From the NCBI RefSeq assembly GCF_026339955.1, contig NZ_JAPEPW010000002.1, positions 310,001-374,000 of the forward strand: a DNA stretch of 64,000 nucleotides, written 5' to 3'. The notes beneath the pieces were generated by a model that was not told the origin of the DNA, made no database searches, and saw only the letters and a list, made by a program, of their open reading frames with translations. Source of the stretch: Streptomyces sp. NBC_01549 (GTDB lineage: Bacteria > Actinomycetota > Actinomycetes > Streptomycetales > Streptomycetaceae). Positions 1-8,547 of this stretch are shown piece after piece (within the stretch, counting starts at the first letter, position 1; each line of letters opens with the position of its first letter). Position numbers and translations under genes: made by a program.

Positions 1-59
1 CAGCATTGAACGAGTTCGACCAGCTCTTCGACGGCCGCCTTACCGCCGGACGGGTATAA
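1..59 (+). CDS. C-terminal end of a gene cut by the window edge
   Basis: The last 18 codons before a TAA stop at 57-59 read ALNEFDQLFDGRLTAGRV. The style, a short helix followed by a G-R-V ending, resembles the C-termini of zinc-type alcohol dehydrogenase/quinone reductase family proteins, but the fragment is too short to assign with any certainty. It faces the convergent regulator gene at 178-1128. Confidence 0.35.
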   Translation, partial: ALNEFDQLFDGRLTAGRV

Positions 60-84
60 GCCAGTCGGACCAACCAAAAACCAC

Positions 85-100
85 TAGGCCAAAGGGCCTA
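85..100 (-). terminator. Small intrinsic-terminator-like hairpin
   Basis: TAGGCC-AAAG-GGCCTA forms a perfect 6-bp stem. Read on the minus strand it is followed by GTGGTTTTT, so it would end transcripts of the GlxA-type regulator. The A-run on the other flank means it does not look like a terminator for the plus-strand gene. Confidence 0.45.
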
Positions 101-177
101 AAAACACCTAAATCATGATAGACCCCTCGGTGCGTACGCACACGCTCCTGGCGTTCGCGCCGGGCCGGTGGCTGGGG

Positions 178-1128
178 TCAGGCCGTGGTGGTCCGCTGGA
201 AGGTCCGCCGGTAGGCGGTGGGTGTGATGCCGAGGGCATCGCGGAAACGGGCGCGGAGGTTGGTGCTGGTTCCCAGACCGCTTTGGGCGGCGATCTGTTC
301 GATGCCGAGGTCGGTGACTTCGAGGAGCTCGCGGGCGTGGTTGACGCGGGCGGTGAGCAGCCACTGGTGGGGAGTGACACCGGTTTCCTGGCGCCACATG
401 CGCACCAGGGTGCGGGTGGAGACGCGGGCGCGGTCCGCGAGCGCGGCGAGGGTGAGGGCTTCTTCGAGGTGACGCAGGGCCCAGTCGCGGGTGTCGGCGA
501 GGGTGTGGGCGGTGGGTTCGGGCAGGGACTGGGTGATGTACTGGGCCTGGCCGCCGTCGCGGTGGGGTGCGGCGACCAGTTCGCGGGCGATGTCGTTGGC
601 GACGGCAGCACCGAGGTCCTTGCGGACGATGTGGAGACACAGGTCGATGCCCGCGGTCACGCCGGCGGAGGTCAGCAGGGCGTCGTCGTCGATGTAGAGG
701 ACGTTGCGGTCGACGCGCAGGTGGGGGTAGAGCTCCTCGAGTTCGTCCGCGCTGGCCCAGTGGGTGGTGACGGTCCGGCCGTTGAGAAGCCCGGCTGCGG
801 CGAGTGCGAAGGCTCCGGTGCAGATGGACGCGATGCGGGCGCCTCGGCTGAAGGCAAGTTTCAGCGCCGCCGTGACCTCGGGCGCCGGTGGCCGCCGATA
901 TCGCCAGTAGCCGGGCACGATGATCGTGTCCGCCCGGGCGAGCGCCGCCAGTCCGGCCGTGGCACCCACGGTGAAACCAGTACTGGTGGTGACGCTGCCG
1001 CGCGTCGCTCCGCACACGGTCAGTTCGTACGGGGTGTTGGGCCTGGGGTTGAAGATCTGCGTCGGGATACCCAGGTCGAGAGGCAGCACGTGGGGCAGTG
1101 CCAGGACCGCGACGCGATGGGCGCTCAT
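178..1128 (-). CDS. GlxA-type transcriptional regulator (DJ-1/PfpI domain plus AraC HTH)
   Basis: A 316-residue protein. Residues about 5-175 form a DJ-1/PfpI class-I-amidotransferase-like domain (start VAVLALPHVLPLDLGIP; IIVPGY; nucleophile-elbow-like ASICTGAFALAAAGLL). Residues about 215-310 carry two AraC/XylS helix-turn-helix motifs (VSTRTLVRMWRQETG and IEQIAAQSGLGTSTNLRARF). This two-domain form and length are those of GlxA-family regulators; the DJ-1-like part normally senses a ligand rather than acting as an enzyme. The ATG at 1126-1128 matches the usual family N-terminus. No target gene is obvious; the divergent side holds only a short gene remnant. Ligand unknown. Confidence 0.9.
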   Translation of the reverse strand: MSAHRVAVLALPHVLPLDLGIPTQIFNPRPNTPYELTVCGATRGSVTTSTGFTVGATAGLAALARADTIIVPGYWRYRRPPAPEVTAALKLAFSRGARIASICTGAFALAAAGLLNGRTVTTHWASADELEELYPHLRVDRNVLYIDDDALLTSAGVTAGIDLCLHIVRKDLGAAVANDIARELVAAPHRDGGQAQYITQSLPEPTAHTLADTRDWALRHLEEALTLAALADRARVSTRTLVRMWRQETGVTPHQWLLTARVNHARELLEVTDLGIEQIAAQSGLGTSTNLRARFRDALGITPTAYRRTFQRTTTA

Positions 1129-1324
1129 GGCTCGAATCTTACGATCGCCTGTTCTCGGCGCTACCGGGAACGGGGCGGTCGCCTCGCGAAGCAGTGGTGC
1201 CGGACCTGTGGCGAGGTGGGCTTCCTGCCGCAGTGCTGGAACCCGGACCGACGACCCGCGACACCGCTTCTACCGATGTCCCGAAACTTATGAGTGGTGG
1301 CGCAGGAGACAGTCTCTGAAGACC

Positions 1325-1528
1325 GTGCCTCCGACGAGGATCGAGGAGGTGTTCAACCGCGAGGACGACGCCAAGGCCAACTTCGCCGAGATCATGAAGG
1401 GTCGGTTCGACCCGCAGGAAATGATCGACAAGATGGCCTCGAGCTCCCCCACCGGACTGAACGCTCTCCTGGCACTTCCGACCACGCACGGAGACAGCGC
1501 GACCACTCCGGTCCCGGTCGCGACGTGA
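1325..1528 (+). CDS. Small unrecognised ORF or gene remnant
   Basis: From a GTG at 1325 the frame runs 67 codons to a TGA with the strong third-position G/C bias typical of coding sequence, through RIEEVFNREDDAKANFAEIM and MIDKMASSSPTGLNALLALP. The same frame stays open upstream (PRHRFYRCPETYEWW at about 1258-1302), so this may be the 3' end of a larger decayed gene rather than a small protein. No family was recognised and no clear ribosome-binding site precedes the GTG. Confidence 0.3.
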   Translation: MPPTRIEEVFNREDDAKANFAEIMKGRFDPQEMIDKMASSSPTGLNALLALPTTHGDSATTPVPVAT

Positions 1529-1846
1529 GGGGCACCGCCGCCCGACGACTGTCGCCGAAGGGCTGAGTCCGCCGACGGAGCAGGCCCGACCGCGCCGGGC
1601 CGCCGGCGAGCTGTCCGGCCTGCTGACGAGACCGCCGCCGTCCGGAAGCCAATGGCCGACAAATAGGCGGACAGGCGGACGGGCACAGGCGACCTGTGAC
1701 ACGAGCAGTCGCCGCGAGCGCGGTCCGGGCTGCCCCGACGGTCGGCTGACCGCCGGGGCACGGTTGCGGTGGAGGGCGGCTGGATACCGATCAGGAGCGG
1801 CTGCCGCTCATCCAACCGGGGCGCCGGATCGGGCAGTGCGCCGCGA
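1529..1846. other. Intergenic stretch, no gene seen
   Basis: 318 bases between the small ORF and the stop of the GAPDH gene. All frames look like non-coding shadows, and no convincing hairpin or repeat was found by eye. Confidence 0.5.
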
Positions 1847-3292
1847 TCAGACCGCCGGGGCGGGGTAGGTCGGGTACTCCACCCCGGAGACGTGCTGGAC
1901 GACGCGGACGACCTGGCAGGAGTAGCCGAACTCGTTGTCGTACCACAGGTAGAGGATCGCGTTGTCGCCTTCGACCTTGGTCGCGCCTGCGTCGACGATC
2001 GAGGCATGGCGCGAACCGATGAAGTCGCTCGACACCGCGTCGGGGGCGCTGATGAAGTCGATCTGGCGCTTGAGCGGCGAGGTCAGCGAAACGTCGCGGA
2101 GGTGGTCGAGGACTTCCTCTCGTGTGGTCTCGCGCGCGAGTTGCAGGTTGAGGATCGCGATCGAGACGTCCGGTACCGGGACGCGGATCGAGCTGCCGGT
2201 GATCTTCGCCTTGAGGTCGGGCAGCGCCTTGGCGACGGCGGAGGCGGCACCGGTCTCGGTGATGACCATGTTGAGCGGCGCCGAACGACCGCGGCGGTCG
2301 GAGTTGTGGTAATTGTCCAGCAGGTTCTGGTCGTTGGTGAATGAGTGGACGGTCTCCACATGGCCGCGCAGAACGCCGTACTCGTCCGCCATCGCCTTCA
2401 GCGGCGGGACGATCGCGTTGGTGGTGCAGGAGGCGCAGGACATGATCTGCTCGTCCGGCTTGATCGTGTCGTGGTTGACGCCGTGGACGATGTTGGGGAC
2501 GTCGCCCTTGCCCGGTGCGGTCAGGACGACCTTGGCGATCCCGGGGCGAAGGTGCTGGGACAGGCCCTCGCGGTCACGCCACTTGCCGGTGTTGTCGATG
2601 AGGATGGCGTCCTTGATGCCGTACGCCGTGTAGTCCACCGACAGCGGGTCGTCGGAGTAGATGACCTTGATCTCGTTGCCGTTGGCGATGATCTTGCTGT
2701 TCGCCTCGTCGACGGTGATCGTGCCCCGGAACTGGCCGTGGATGGAGTCGCGCCGCAGCAGCGAGGCGCGCTTGACGATGTCCTGGCCGGCACCCTTGCG
2801 GACGACGACGGCGCGCAGCCGCAGGCCGTTGCCGGAGCCGGCCTTCTCGATGAGCAGGCGGGCGACGAGGCGGCCGATGCGGCCGAATCCGTAGAGGACG
2901 ACGTCGCGCGGCTCCTGGCGCTCGATCTTGTTGACGCCCGTGGCGCCGGCCACGGCCTCGGCGGTGAACTCCTCCACCGACAGGCCACGGTCGTCGGACT
3001 TGTAGGTCGCGGCGAGCATGCCGATGTCGATCTGCGAGGGGCCGAGATCGAGCGTGGTGAGAGCCTGCAGGAACGGCAACGTCTGGATGACCGAGAGTTC
3101 CTCGCCGGCGATCTGCCGGGCGAACCGGTGGGTCTTGAGAATGCTCACCACGGACTTGTTCACCAAGGAACGGCTGTGCAGCAGGACCGTGACATCCCGC
3201 TCCCGGTGCAGCTTCCCGATGATCGGGATCATCGACTCCGCGATCTCCTCGCGGTTGTTCCAGTTGGTGAACGAGTCGTCATTGACAGTCAC
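1847..3292 (-). CDS. gap: Glyceraldehyde-3-phosphate dehydrogenase, long actinobacterial form
   Basis: A 481-residue GAPDH, cytosolic, oxidising glyceraldehyde-3-phosphate with NAD(P)+ and phosphate to 1,3-bisphosphoglycerate. The Rossmann motif DVVLYGFGRIGRLVARLL starts near residue 128, the catalytic motif SCASCTTNAI places the active Cys at 289, and the C-terminus has WYDNEFGYSCQVV. About 125 residues precede the canonical GAPDH start; such N-terminally extended GAPDHs are a recognised second type in Streptomyces alongside the short glycolytic enzyme, and what the extension does is not clear. The ATG at 3290-3292 fits this long class. The gene appears monocistronic with a 600-base upstream gap. 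Confidence 0.95.
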   Translation of the reverse strand: MTVNDDSFTNWNNREEIAESMIPIIGKLHRERDVTVLLHSRSLVNKSVVSILKTHRFARQIAGEELSVIQTLPFLQALTTLDLGPSQIDIGMLAATYKSDDRGLSVEEFTAEAVAGATGVNKIERQEPRDVVLYGFGRIGRLVARLLIEKAGSGNGLRLRAVVVRKGAGQDIVKRASLLRRDSIHGQFRGTITVDEANSKIIANGNEIKVIYSDDPLSVDYTAYGIKDAILIDNTGKWRDREGLSQHLRPGIAKVVLTAPGKGDVPNIVHGVNHDTIKPDEQIMSCASCTTNAIVPPLKAMADEYGVLRGHVETVHSFTNDQNLLDNYHNSDRRGRSAPLNMVITETGAASAVAKALPDLKAKITGSSIRVPVPDVSIAILNLQLARETTREEVLDHLRDVSLTSPLKRQIDFISAPDAVSSDFIGSRHASIVDAGATKVEGDNAILYLWYDNEFGYSCQVVRVVQHVSGVEYPTYPAPAV

Positions 3293-3893
3293 AGGTTTAC
3301 ATCTTTCGAGCTAGGCGGTGCTCAAATGTTAGCCCGTTGCCATTTCGATCACTCAAGCGGGGGCCGTCTGTTCGGAAGGTCGTGATGGACAGGGTGACGT
3401 GCGCCGGTGGCGCGAGACCTGACGGCAGGCGTGAGAGCACACCGTCAGGGCAGGCTCGCCTCGCGCGATGGATGCCCACCTCCAGGACACGAATGCGCCC
3501 CATTCACGCGGTTCCGAGGGCCATCTCTGACTGTTTCGCTTGACATGGGGCGCGCACTGCCCAACTGCCCGGACCGTCACGCGGTTGCTGTCCTGGCGTC
3601 CACCTCCCCGGTATCCGTCTTCGACCTCCACCGCCTCCGTGAACCCACTCCCCACGACTTCCGGCGCGTCGCCGAGGCGGTCCCTGCTTTCCCCACCTGC
3701 TGCGGGACGCCACAACGGATCTGGAGCCCGCTCAACCGTTGCCGTCGGCTCTCCTCCGCGACGGGACAGGTCAGACCTCGTCCACGGCCAGGTGGTAGGC
3801 CCCCTTGCCCGAGGCGAACGGCGTCGACGCCCCGCCGCTTTCGCTGATGTTCGTGCGTATCCACCCACGCCCGCTCACGTAATGGGAGGACAT
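3293..3893. other. Divergent intergenic region between gap and the methylisoborneol operon
   Basis: About 600 bases that must hold promoters for both flanking transcription units. No ORF has convincing coding character. The ribosome-binding site of the shell gene (GGGAGGA) lies at 3884-3890. I see no clear -35/-10 pair or operator by eye. Confidence 0.5.
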
Positions 3894-5311
3894 GTGACAG
3901 TCCCGGAAAGCGCCGCCGGGCCCCCCGCCGACGGACAACGGTTCACCAGTCTCAGTACCCACGCGGCTCGTCAGCTCGCCACCACCACCAAGTCCGAACC
4001 CCAGATGCAGGCCATCACCTCGCGATGGCTGCTCAAGATGCTGCCCTGGGTGGACGTCAAGGGCGGCACCTACCGGGTCAACCGGCGGCTCCAACTCCGC
4101 GTCGGCCGGGGCCGGGTGCAGTTCGAGCAGAACGGCGCCGACGACATCAAGGTCATTCCCGAGACGCTGACCGAACTGCCCGCCCTGCGCGGCTTCTCCG
4201 ACACCGCGGCCCTGCAGGAGATCTCCTCACGGTTCAGGGTGCGTGAGGTGCGTACCGGCCAGGTCCTCTTCGACGCCGGGCAGCCCGTCAGCGAGGCGTA
4301 TCTCGTCGTCCACGGCCGGTTCACCCGCTACATCACCGGCAAGTACGGCGAGCAGGAAGTCACCGGGGTCATCACGGACGGCGACGGGATGGGCGACGAG
4401 GCATCGGTCAGCCCGACCCGCTGTGGTTCAGCTCGGTACGGGCCGAGACTCCCGGCGTGGTGCTGGCACTCAACTGGGACACCCTCATGCAGTTCGTGGA
4501 GCGCACCCCGTCGCTCGCGGCCCAGCTGAACGCCTTCGCGGAGCAGCAGAGCAAGCCCATGAACCGCAAGGGCGAGGCCGACGTGCCCGTACAAGCCGGG
4601 CACGTGGGCGAACCGGTCCTCGCCGGCGGCTTCGTCGACTACGACCTCGCCCCGCGTGAATACGAGTTGTCCCTCACCCAGACGGTCCTGCGCGTCCACA
4701 CCAGGGTCGCCGACCTCTACAACCATCCGATGAACCAGACCGAGCAGCAACTCCGTCTGACCATCGAGGAGATCCGCGAGCGCCAGGAGTGGGAGCTGGT
4801 CAACAACCGCGAGTTCGGTTTGCTGCACAACGTCGACTACGGCCAGCGAGTCAGCACCTTCTCCGGTCCCCCCACGCCCGACGACCTCGACGAACTGCTG
4901 TCGATGCGCCGCAAGACCCGGCTGTTCCTCGCCCACCCGAAGGCGATAGCCGCCTTCTTCCGGCAGTGCAACTGGCGCGGACTGGTACCCGGCACCGTGA
5001 ATCTCGACGGCCACGAAGTACCGGCGTGGCGCGGCGTTCCGCTCTTTCCCTGCAGCAAGATCCCGATCAGTCCCCAACACACCAGCAGCATCATCGCGTT
5101 GCGCACGGGAGAGAAGGACCAAGGGGTCGTCGGCCTGCACCAGACCGGTATTCCGGAGGAGTACGAGCCCGGTCTGAACGTTCGGTTCATGGGCATCGAC
5201 AGCACCGCGATCATGAGCTATCTGGTCACCGCCTACTACGCGATGGCCATTCTCGTACCCGACGCCGCGGGGATCCTGGAGAACGTCCAGGTCGGGCGGA
5301 CCGCGGAATGA
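3894..5311 (+). pseudogene. Family 2B encapsulin shell protein (EshA-like, cyclic-nucleotide-binding domain), frameshifted
   Basis: Starts at GTG 3894, nine bases after GGGAGGA. The first frame gives a conserved N-arm (ARQLATTTKSEPQMQAITSRW, residues about 25-45) and the start of a cNMP-binding domain (VREVRTGQVLFDAGQPVSEAYLVVHG). At 4407-4409 the frame is lost; one frame over, the protein resumes as QPDPLWFSSVRAETPGVVLALNWDTLM, then the HK97-like shell body (LSLTQTVLRVHTRVADLYN to DAAGILENVQV) ending at TGA 5309-5311. With one restored base the product is about 471 residues, the expected family length. Family 2B encapsulins next to methylisoborneol synthase form a shell that packages that enzyme. 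The shift may be real inactivation or a one-base consensus error; everything else is intact. The stop overlaps the next ATG (ATGA). Confidence 0.88.
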
Positions 5312-6366
5312 GCGCGTCATCGGCTTCCGGTTCGTTGCTGCGACTGCCCGGGCCGCCCAGCCTCGTCCCCGTCGCGCGAGCCCGGCGAAGCGGGGCGGTC
5401 CCCGGTCTGCGGCACCGGCCCGCCGCCCCGGCAGACCCGGCAAAGGCAGCGGAGGTCGACCGCAGGCTGGAAGCGTGGGTCCGCCGGCTCGATGCGTTCC
5501 CCGAAGCGTGGACGGGGGACTTCGCGGGGTTCCAGTTCGGCCGGGCCGTCGTACTCCAGCATCCGGGCGCTGCCGACCTCGAACGCCTCACAGTGGCGGG
5601 CAAGCTGCTGCTGGCCGAGAACCTCGTCGACAACTGCTACTGCGAGGAGGACGAGGACAGAGGCGGCTCATCGCGGGGACTCGGCGGCAGGCTGATCACG
5701 GCCCAGTCCGCGCTCGACCCCTTCCACTCCACTCCCGAACTGGAAGCGCAGTGGCGGCGCGGCGTGCAGGCCGACGGGCCGCTGCGCTCCTACCACGGGG
5801 CCCTCAAGGACTACGCCGTCTTCGCCTCACCCAGCCAGACCGACCGGCTGGTGCACGATCTCGCCCGGCTGCATCTGGGCTATCTCGGTGAGGCCGCCTG
5901 GGCAGAGATCGGGTACGTACCGCCGGTCTGGGAGTACCTGATGATGCGGCAGTTCAACAACTTCCGCCCCTGCCTGTCGATCGTCGACGCCGTGGACGGC
6001 TACGAACTGCCCGAGGCCCTCTACGCCCGGCCGGAGATCCAGCGGATCACCGCGCTCGCCGGCAACGCCACCACGATCGTGAACGACCTGTACTCCTTCA
6101 CCAAGGAACTGGCCAACGATCCCAGCCATCTCAATCTGCCTCAGGTCATCGCCGCGAACGAACGGTGCGGACTGAAGGCCGCCTACCTGAAGGCCGTCAA
6201 GATCCACAACAAGGTCATGGAGGCGTTCGAGGAGGAGGCGGCGGACCTGTCCGTCACCTCGCCTCTCATCGAGCGCTACGCCAGGGGCCTGGCCGCCTGG
6301 GTGTCCGGCAACCACGAGTGGCACGCCACCAACACCCACCGCTACCACCTGCCGAACTACTGGTAA
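5308..6366 (+). CDS. 2-methylisoborneol synthase
   Basis: A 352-residue class I terpene cyclase converting 2-methylgeranyl diphosphate to 2-methylisoborneol, the earthy odorant. Metal-binding signatures are visible: the acidic motif DNCYCEEDED from D108 and the NSE motif NDLYSFTKE from N259, plus a C-terminal R-Y pair (HRYHLPNYW). The start ATG overlaps the shell-gene stop, implying translational coupling. The Streptomyces coelicolor enzyme is, as I recall, about 440 residues with a long disordered Pro/Ala-rich N-terminus used for loading into the encapsulin; here that region is only about 50 residues, so roughly 90 are missing while the catalytic domain is complete. The second Asp of the usual DD pair is Asn109. 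Confidence 0.95.
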   Translation: MSASSASGSLLRLPGPPSLVPVARARRSGAVPGLRHRPAAPADPAKAAEVDRRLEAWVRRLDAFPEAWTGDFAGFQFGRAVVLQHPGAADLERLTVAGKLLLAENLVDNCYCEEDEDRGGSSRGLGGRLITAQSALDPFHSTPELEAQWRRGVQADGPLRSYHGALKDYAVFASPSQTDRLVHDLARLHLGYLGEAAWAEIGYVPPVWEYLMMRQFNNFRPCLSIVDAVDGYELPEALYARPEIQRITALAGNATTIVNDLYSFTKELANDPSHLNLPQVIAANERCGLKAAYLKAVKIHNKVMEAFEEEAADLSVTSPLIERYARGLAAWVSGNHEWHATNTHRYHLPNYW

Positions 6367-6412
6367 TGCCCCACCCCTGGCCCGTCGCCCACCGCGCCAC
6401 AAGGAGTCACCT

Positions 6413-7351
6413 TTGACCGTCACCGAAGCCGGTACCGCGGCAGCACCGGTGCCGACCCAGGCCACCTGCCAGTCGACGTACCAGACCCGCGTCGCGGACT
6501 ACTGGAACGCCGAAGAGAACCCGGTCAACCTCGAGCTCGGAAAGATCGACGACCTCTACCATCACCACTACGGCATCGGGGACGTCGACTGGTCCGTACT
6601 CGACGAGGACGAGGACGAGGACGGGCGCGGGGGCGGGAGCGGCGGACACGGAGACGGAGACCACGCTGCCAAACGGCGTGACCGGATCACCGCCGAACTG
6701 CACCGTCTGGAACAGGCACAGGCCGATCTCCTCGCCTCCCACCTCGGCCCCCTCTCCCCCACCGACCGCGTCTTCGACGCCGGCTGCGGGCGCGGCGGCG
6801 GAAGCGTGGTGGCCCATCTGCGGTACGGATGCCACGCCGACGGCGTCACGATCTCGAGGAAACAGGCCGACTTCGCCAATGACCAGGCCCGCAAACGGGG
6901 CATCGACGACAAGGTCCGCTACCACCACCGGAACATGCTCGACACCGGCTTGCCCTCCGGCGCGTATGCGGCTTCCTGGAACAACGAGTCCACCATGTAT
7001 GTGGAGCTGGATTTGTTGTTCGCCGAGCACGCACGGTTGCTGCGTCGCGGCGGTCGCTACGTGACGATCACCGGCTGCTACAACGACGCCTACGGGCGGG
7101 CCTCCCGGGAGGTGTCTCTCATCAACGCCCACTACATCTGCGACATCCACCCACGGTCGGAGTACTTCCGCGCCATGGCCCGCAACCGCCTCGTCCCCGT
7201 CCACGTTCAAGACCTGACCGCCGCCACCCTCCCCTACTGGGAACTGCGCAAGCAGGCCGACCACCTGGTCACGGGCATCGAGGAAACGTTCCTGAGCGCG
7301 TACGAGAACGGCAGTTTCCAGTACCTTCTCATCGCCGCCGACCGCATCTGA
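6413..7351 (+). CDS. Geranyl diphosphate 2-C-methyltransferase
   Basis: 312 residues; SAM-dependent methylation of geranyl diphosphate at C2, supplying the substrate for the upstream cyclase. The start is TTG 6413 preceded by AAGGAG at 6401-6406. The SAM-binding loop is DAGCGRGGGS near residue 121; WNNESTMYVEL and the C-terminal HLVTGIEETFLSAYENGSFQY match the family. Between GIGDVDWSVL and the KRRDRITAELHRLE helix sits an unusual acidic/glycine-histidine stretch (residues about 63-86), apparently longer than in relatives. Third gene of the shell-cyclase-methyltransferase operon, 46 bases after the cyclase stop. Confidence 0.95.
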   Translation: MTVTEAGTAAAPVPTQATCQSTYQTRVADYWNAEENPVNLELGKIDDLYHHHYGIGDVDWSVLDEDEDEDGRGGGSGGHGDGDHAAKRRDRITAELHRLEQAQADLLASHLGPLSPTDRVFDAGCGRGGGSVVAHLRYGCHADGVTISRKQADFANDQARKRGIDDKVRYHHRNMLDTGLPSGAYAASWNNESTMYVELDLLFAEHARLLRRGGRYVTITGCYNDAYGRASREVSLINAHYICDIHPRSEYFRAMARNRLVPVHVQDLTAATLPYWELRKQADHLVTGIEETFLSAYENGSFQYLLIAADRI

Positions 7352-7499
7352 GGTCTCCGCCCCCAGTGGGCACCGGGCCAGGATCCCTGTTTTGCCCGCC
7401 ACCACGCCAGTGCGCCGATTTCGGCAACCAGAGCCGGATCAGAGGTGGATCAGGGGTGGGTCACAACCGAGGCTGCTGCGGGAGCTGGAGGCGTGCGGG

Positions 7500-8501
7500 T
7501 CAGCCGATCAGCGCCTCGGTGATCTGCCGGGTGGTCTGCGCGGCGACCCGGGGGTTGACTGCGGCGTAGGAGGTGTAGGCGTTCAGAGCCGTGGCCAAGG
7601 CCCAGCCTCGGCCACGGGTCCACGTGGCGTCGTCCACGCCGAGCGCGGCCCGGAAGGCAGTCCGGCTCCCGGCCGACATCAGGGTGAACGCGATGGTCAA
7701 GTCGCACGCCGGGTCACCGATGCCGAGCTCGCCGAAGTCGATGACCGCGCTGAGGCGGCCGTCGACGGTCAGGAGGTTGCCGGTGTGGAAGTCGCCGTGG
7801 AACCAGACCGGAGCGCGATCCCATCCGGGGGCGCTGAGGGCCGCGTCCCACAGCTCGGTCATGGCCGCGGTATCGAACACTCCGTCGACCTCTGCGATAG
7901 CGGCCCGGGTCGCGCGGTCCCGGTCGGCCAGTGGCCGGGCGGTGAGGTCCCCGCGGACGTCTCCGACCGGGAAGTCCGCGGGTGCCCACTGCTGCAGGGC
8001 GGTGAGGAACTCCGCCAGCTCGACGGCAGCGCTGGACGATCCGCCCAATGCCTCGGCGGTCGCCACCTCGCCGTCCAGCCACCGGGACACCCCCCACGGC
8101 CACGGATAGCCGAAGTCAGGCTCACCCACCCCCACCGGTACAGGGACGGCCAGCGGCAGGTGCGGGGCGAGCCGGGGCAGCCACTCGGACTCCTTCTTGG
8201 CCTGCCCGATGGCCCCGGCATGGCGGGGCAGCCGGACAGACAGTTCCTCGCCCAGCCGGTAGATCACATGGTCCGAACCGGCCGGGTCGAGCAGCCTGAG
8301 AGGCAGCTCGGCCCACTGCGGGAACTGCGCATCGACCAGGCGCCTTGCCAGTTCCACATCGATAGCCGGACGGGTGTCCGCGGTTCCCTCGGTTGCCAAG
8401 AACAGCTCCAGCGGTCGGCCCGCTCGACGCGTCGGGCAGTCGGAGCCATCACAGTGCGTCGCGGGCCCGTCTGTCGACCGGATTTCTCGGCTGATCGTCA
8501 T
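7500..8501 (-). CDS. Aminoglycoside-phosphotransferase-family kinase
   Basis: Up to 333 residues with the APH fold: catalytic loop HGDFHTGNLL (about residue 233) and the DFG-equivalent VIDFGELGIGDPACDL. The region from IDVELARRLVDAQFPQW to the end aligns with the common Streptomyces APH-like kinases of about 295 residues, so the first 45-50 residues from ATG 8501 may not be translated; a TTG shortly before ATEGTADTRP is an alternative start. If ATG 8501 is used, its GGAG lies inside the hairpin at 8503-8547. Substrate unknown: this family includes antibiotic kinases but also many small-molecule kinases. It follows the FUSC gene on the same strand. Confidence 0.85.
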   Translation of the reverse strand: MTISREIRSTDGPATHCDGSDCPTRRAGRPLELFLATEGTADTRPAIDVELARRLVDAQFPQWAELPLRLLDPAGSDHVIYRLGEELSVRLPRHAGAIGQAKKESEWLPRLAPHLPLAVPVPVGVGEPDFGYPWPWGVSRWLDGEVATAEALGGSSSAAVELAEFLTALQQWAPADFPVGDVRGDLTARPLADRDRATRAAIAEVDGVFDTAAMTELWDAALSAPGWDRAPVWFHGDFHTGNLLTVDGRLSAVIDFGELGIGDPACDLTIAFTLMSAGSRTAFRAALGVDDATWTRGRGWALATALNAYTSYAAVNPRVAAQTTRQITEALIG

Positions 8502-8502
8502 C

Positions 8503-8547
8503 CGAAGACTCCGTCCGGCTCAGGTCTTGAGCCGGACGGAGTCTTCG
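8503..8547 (-). terminator. Perfect 20-bp inverted repeat at the FUSC stop codon
   Basis: Bases 8503-8522 are exactly complementary to 8528-8547, with a five-base loop. The repeat covers the last codons and stop of the FUSC gene and abuts ATG 8501 of the next gene. On the minus strand it lacks a U-run, as is usual for Streptomyces hairpin terminators. The descending arm also contains the GGAG closest to ATG 8501, so it could either end the FUSC transcript or hide the downstream ribosome-binding site. Confidence 0.75.

Noticed and set aside
3771..3875. Minus-strand reading GRGWIRTNISESGGAST, of a type often seen near tRNA genes
   Set aside because: No cloverleaf or T-loop can be drawn in this DNA and no protein family matches; treated as chance translation in the intergenic region.
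4789..5307. Upstream in-frame extension of the methylisoborneol synthase
   Set aside because: It is an Arg-rich antiframe reading of the shell-protein gene; ATG 5308 overlapping the shell stop is the natural start.
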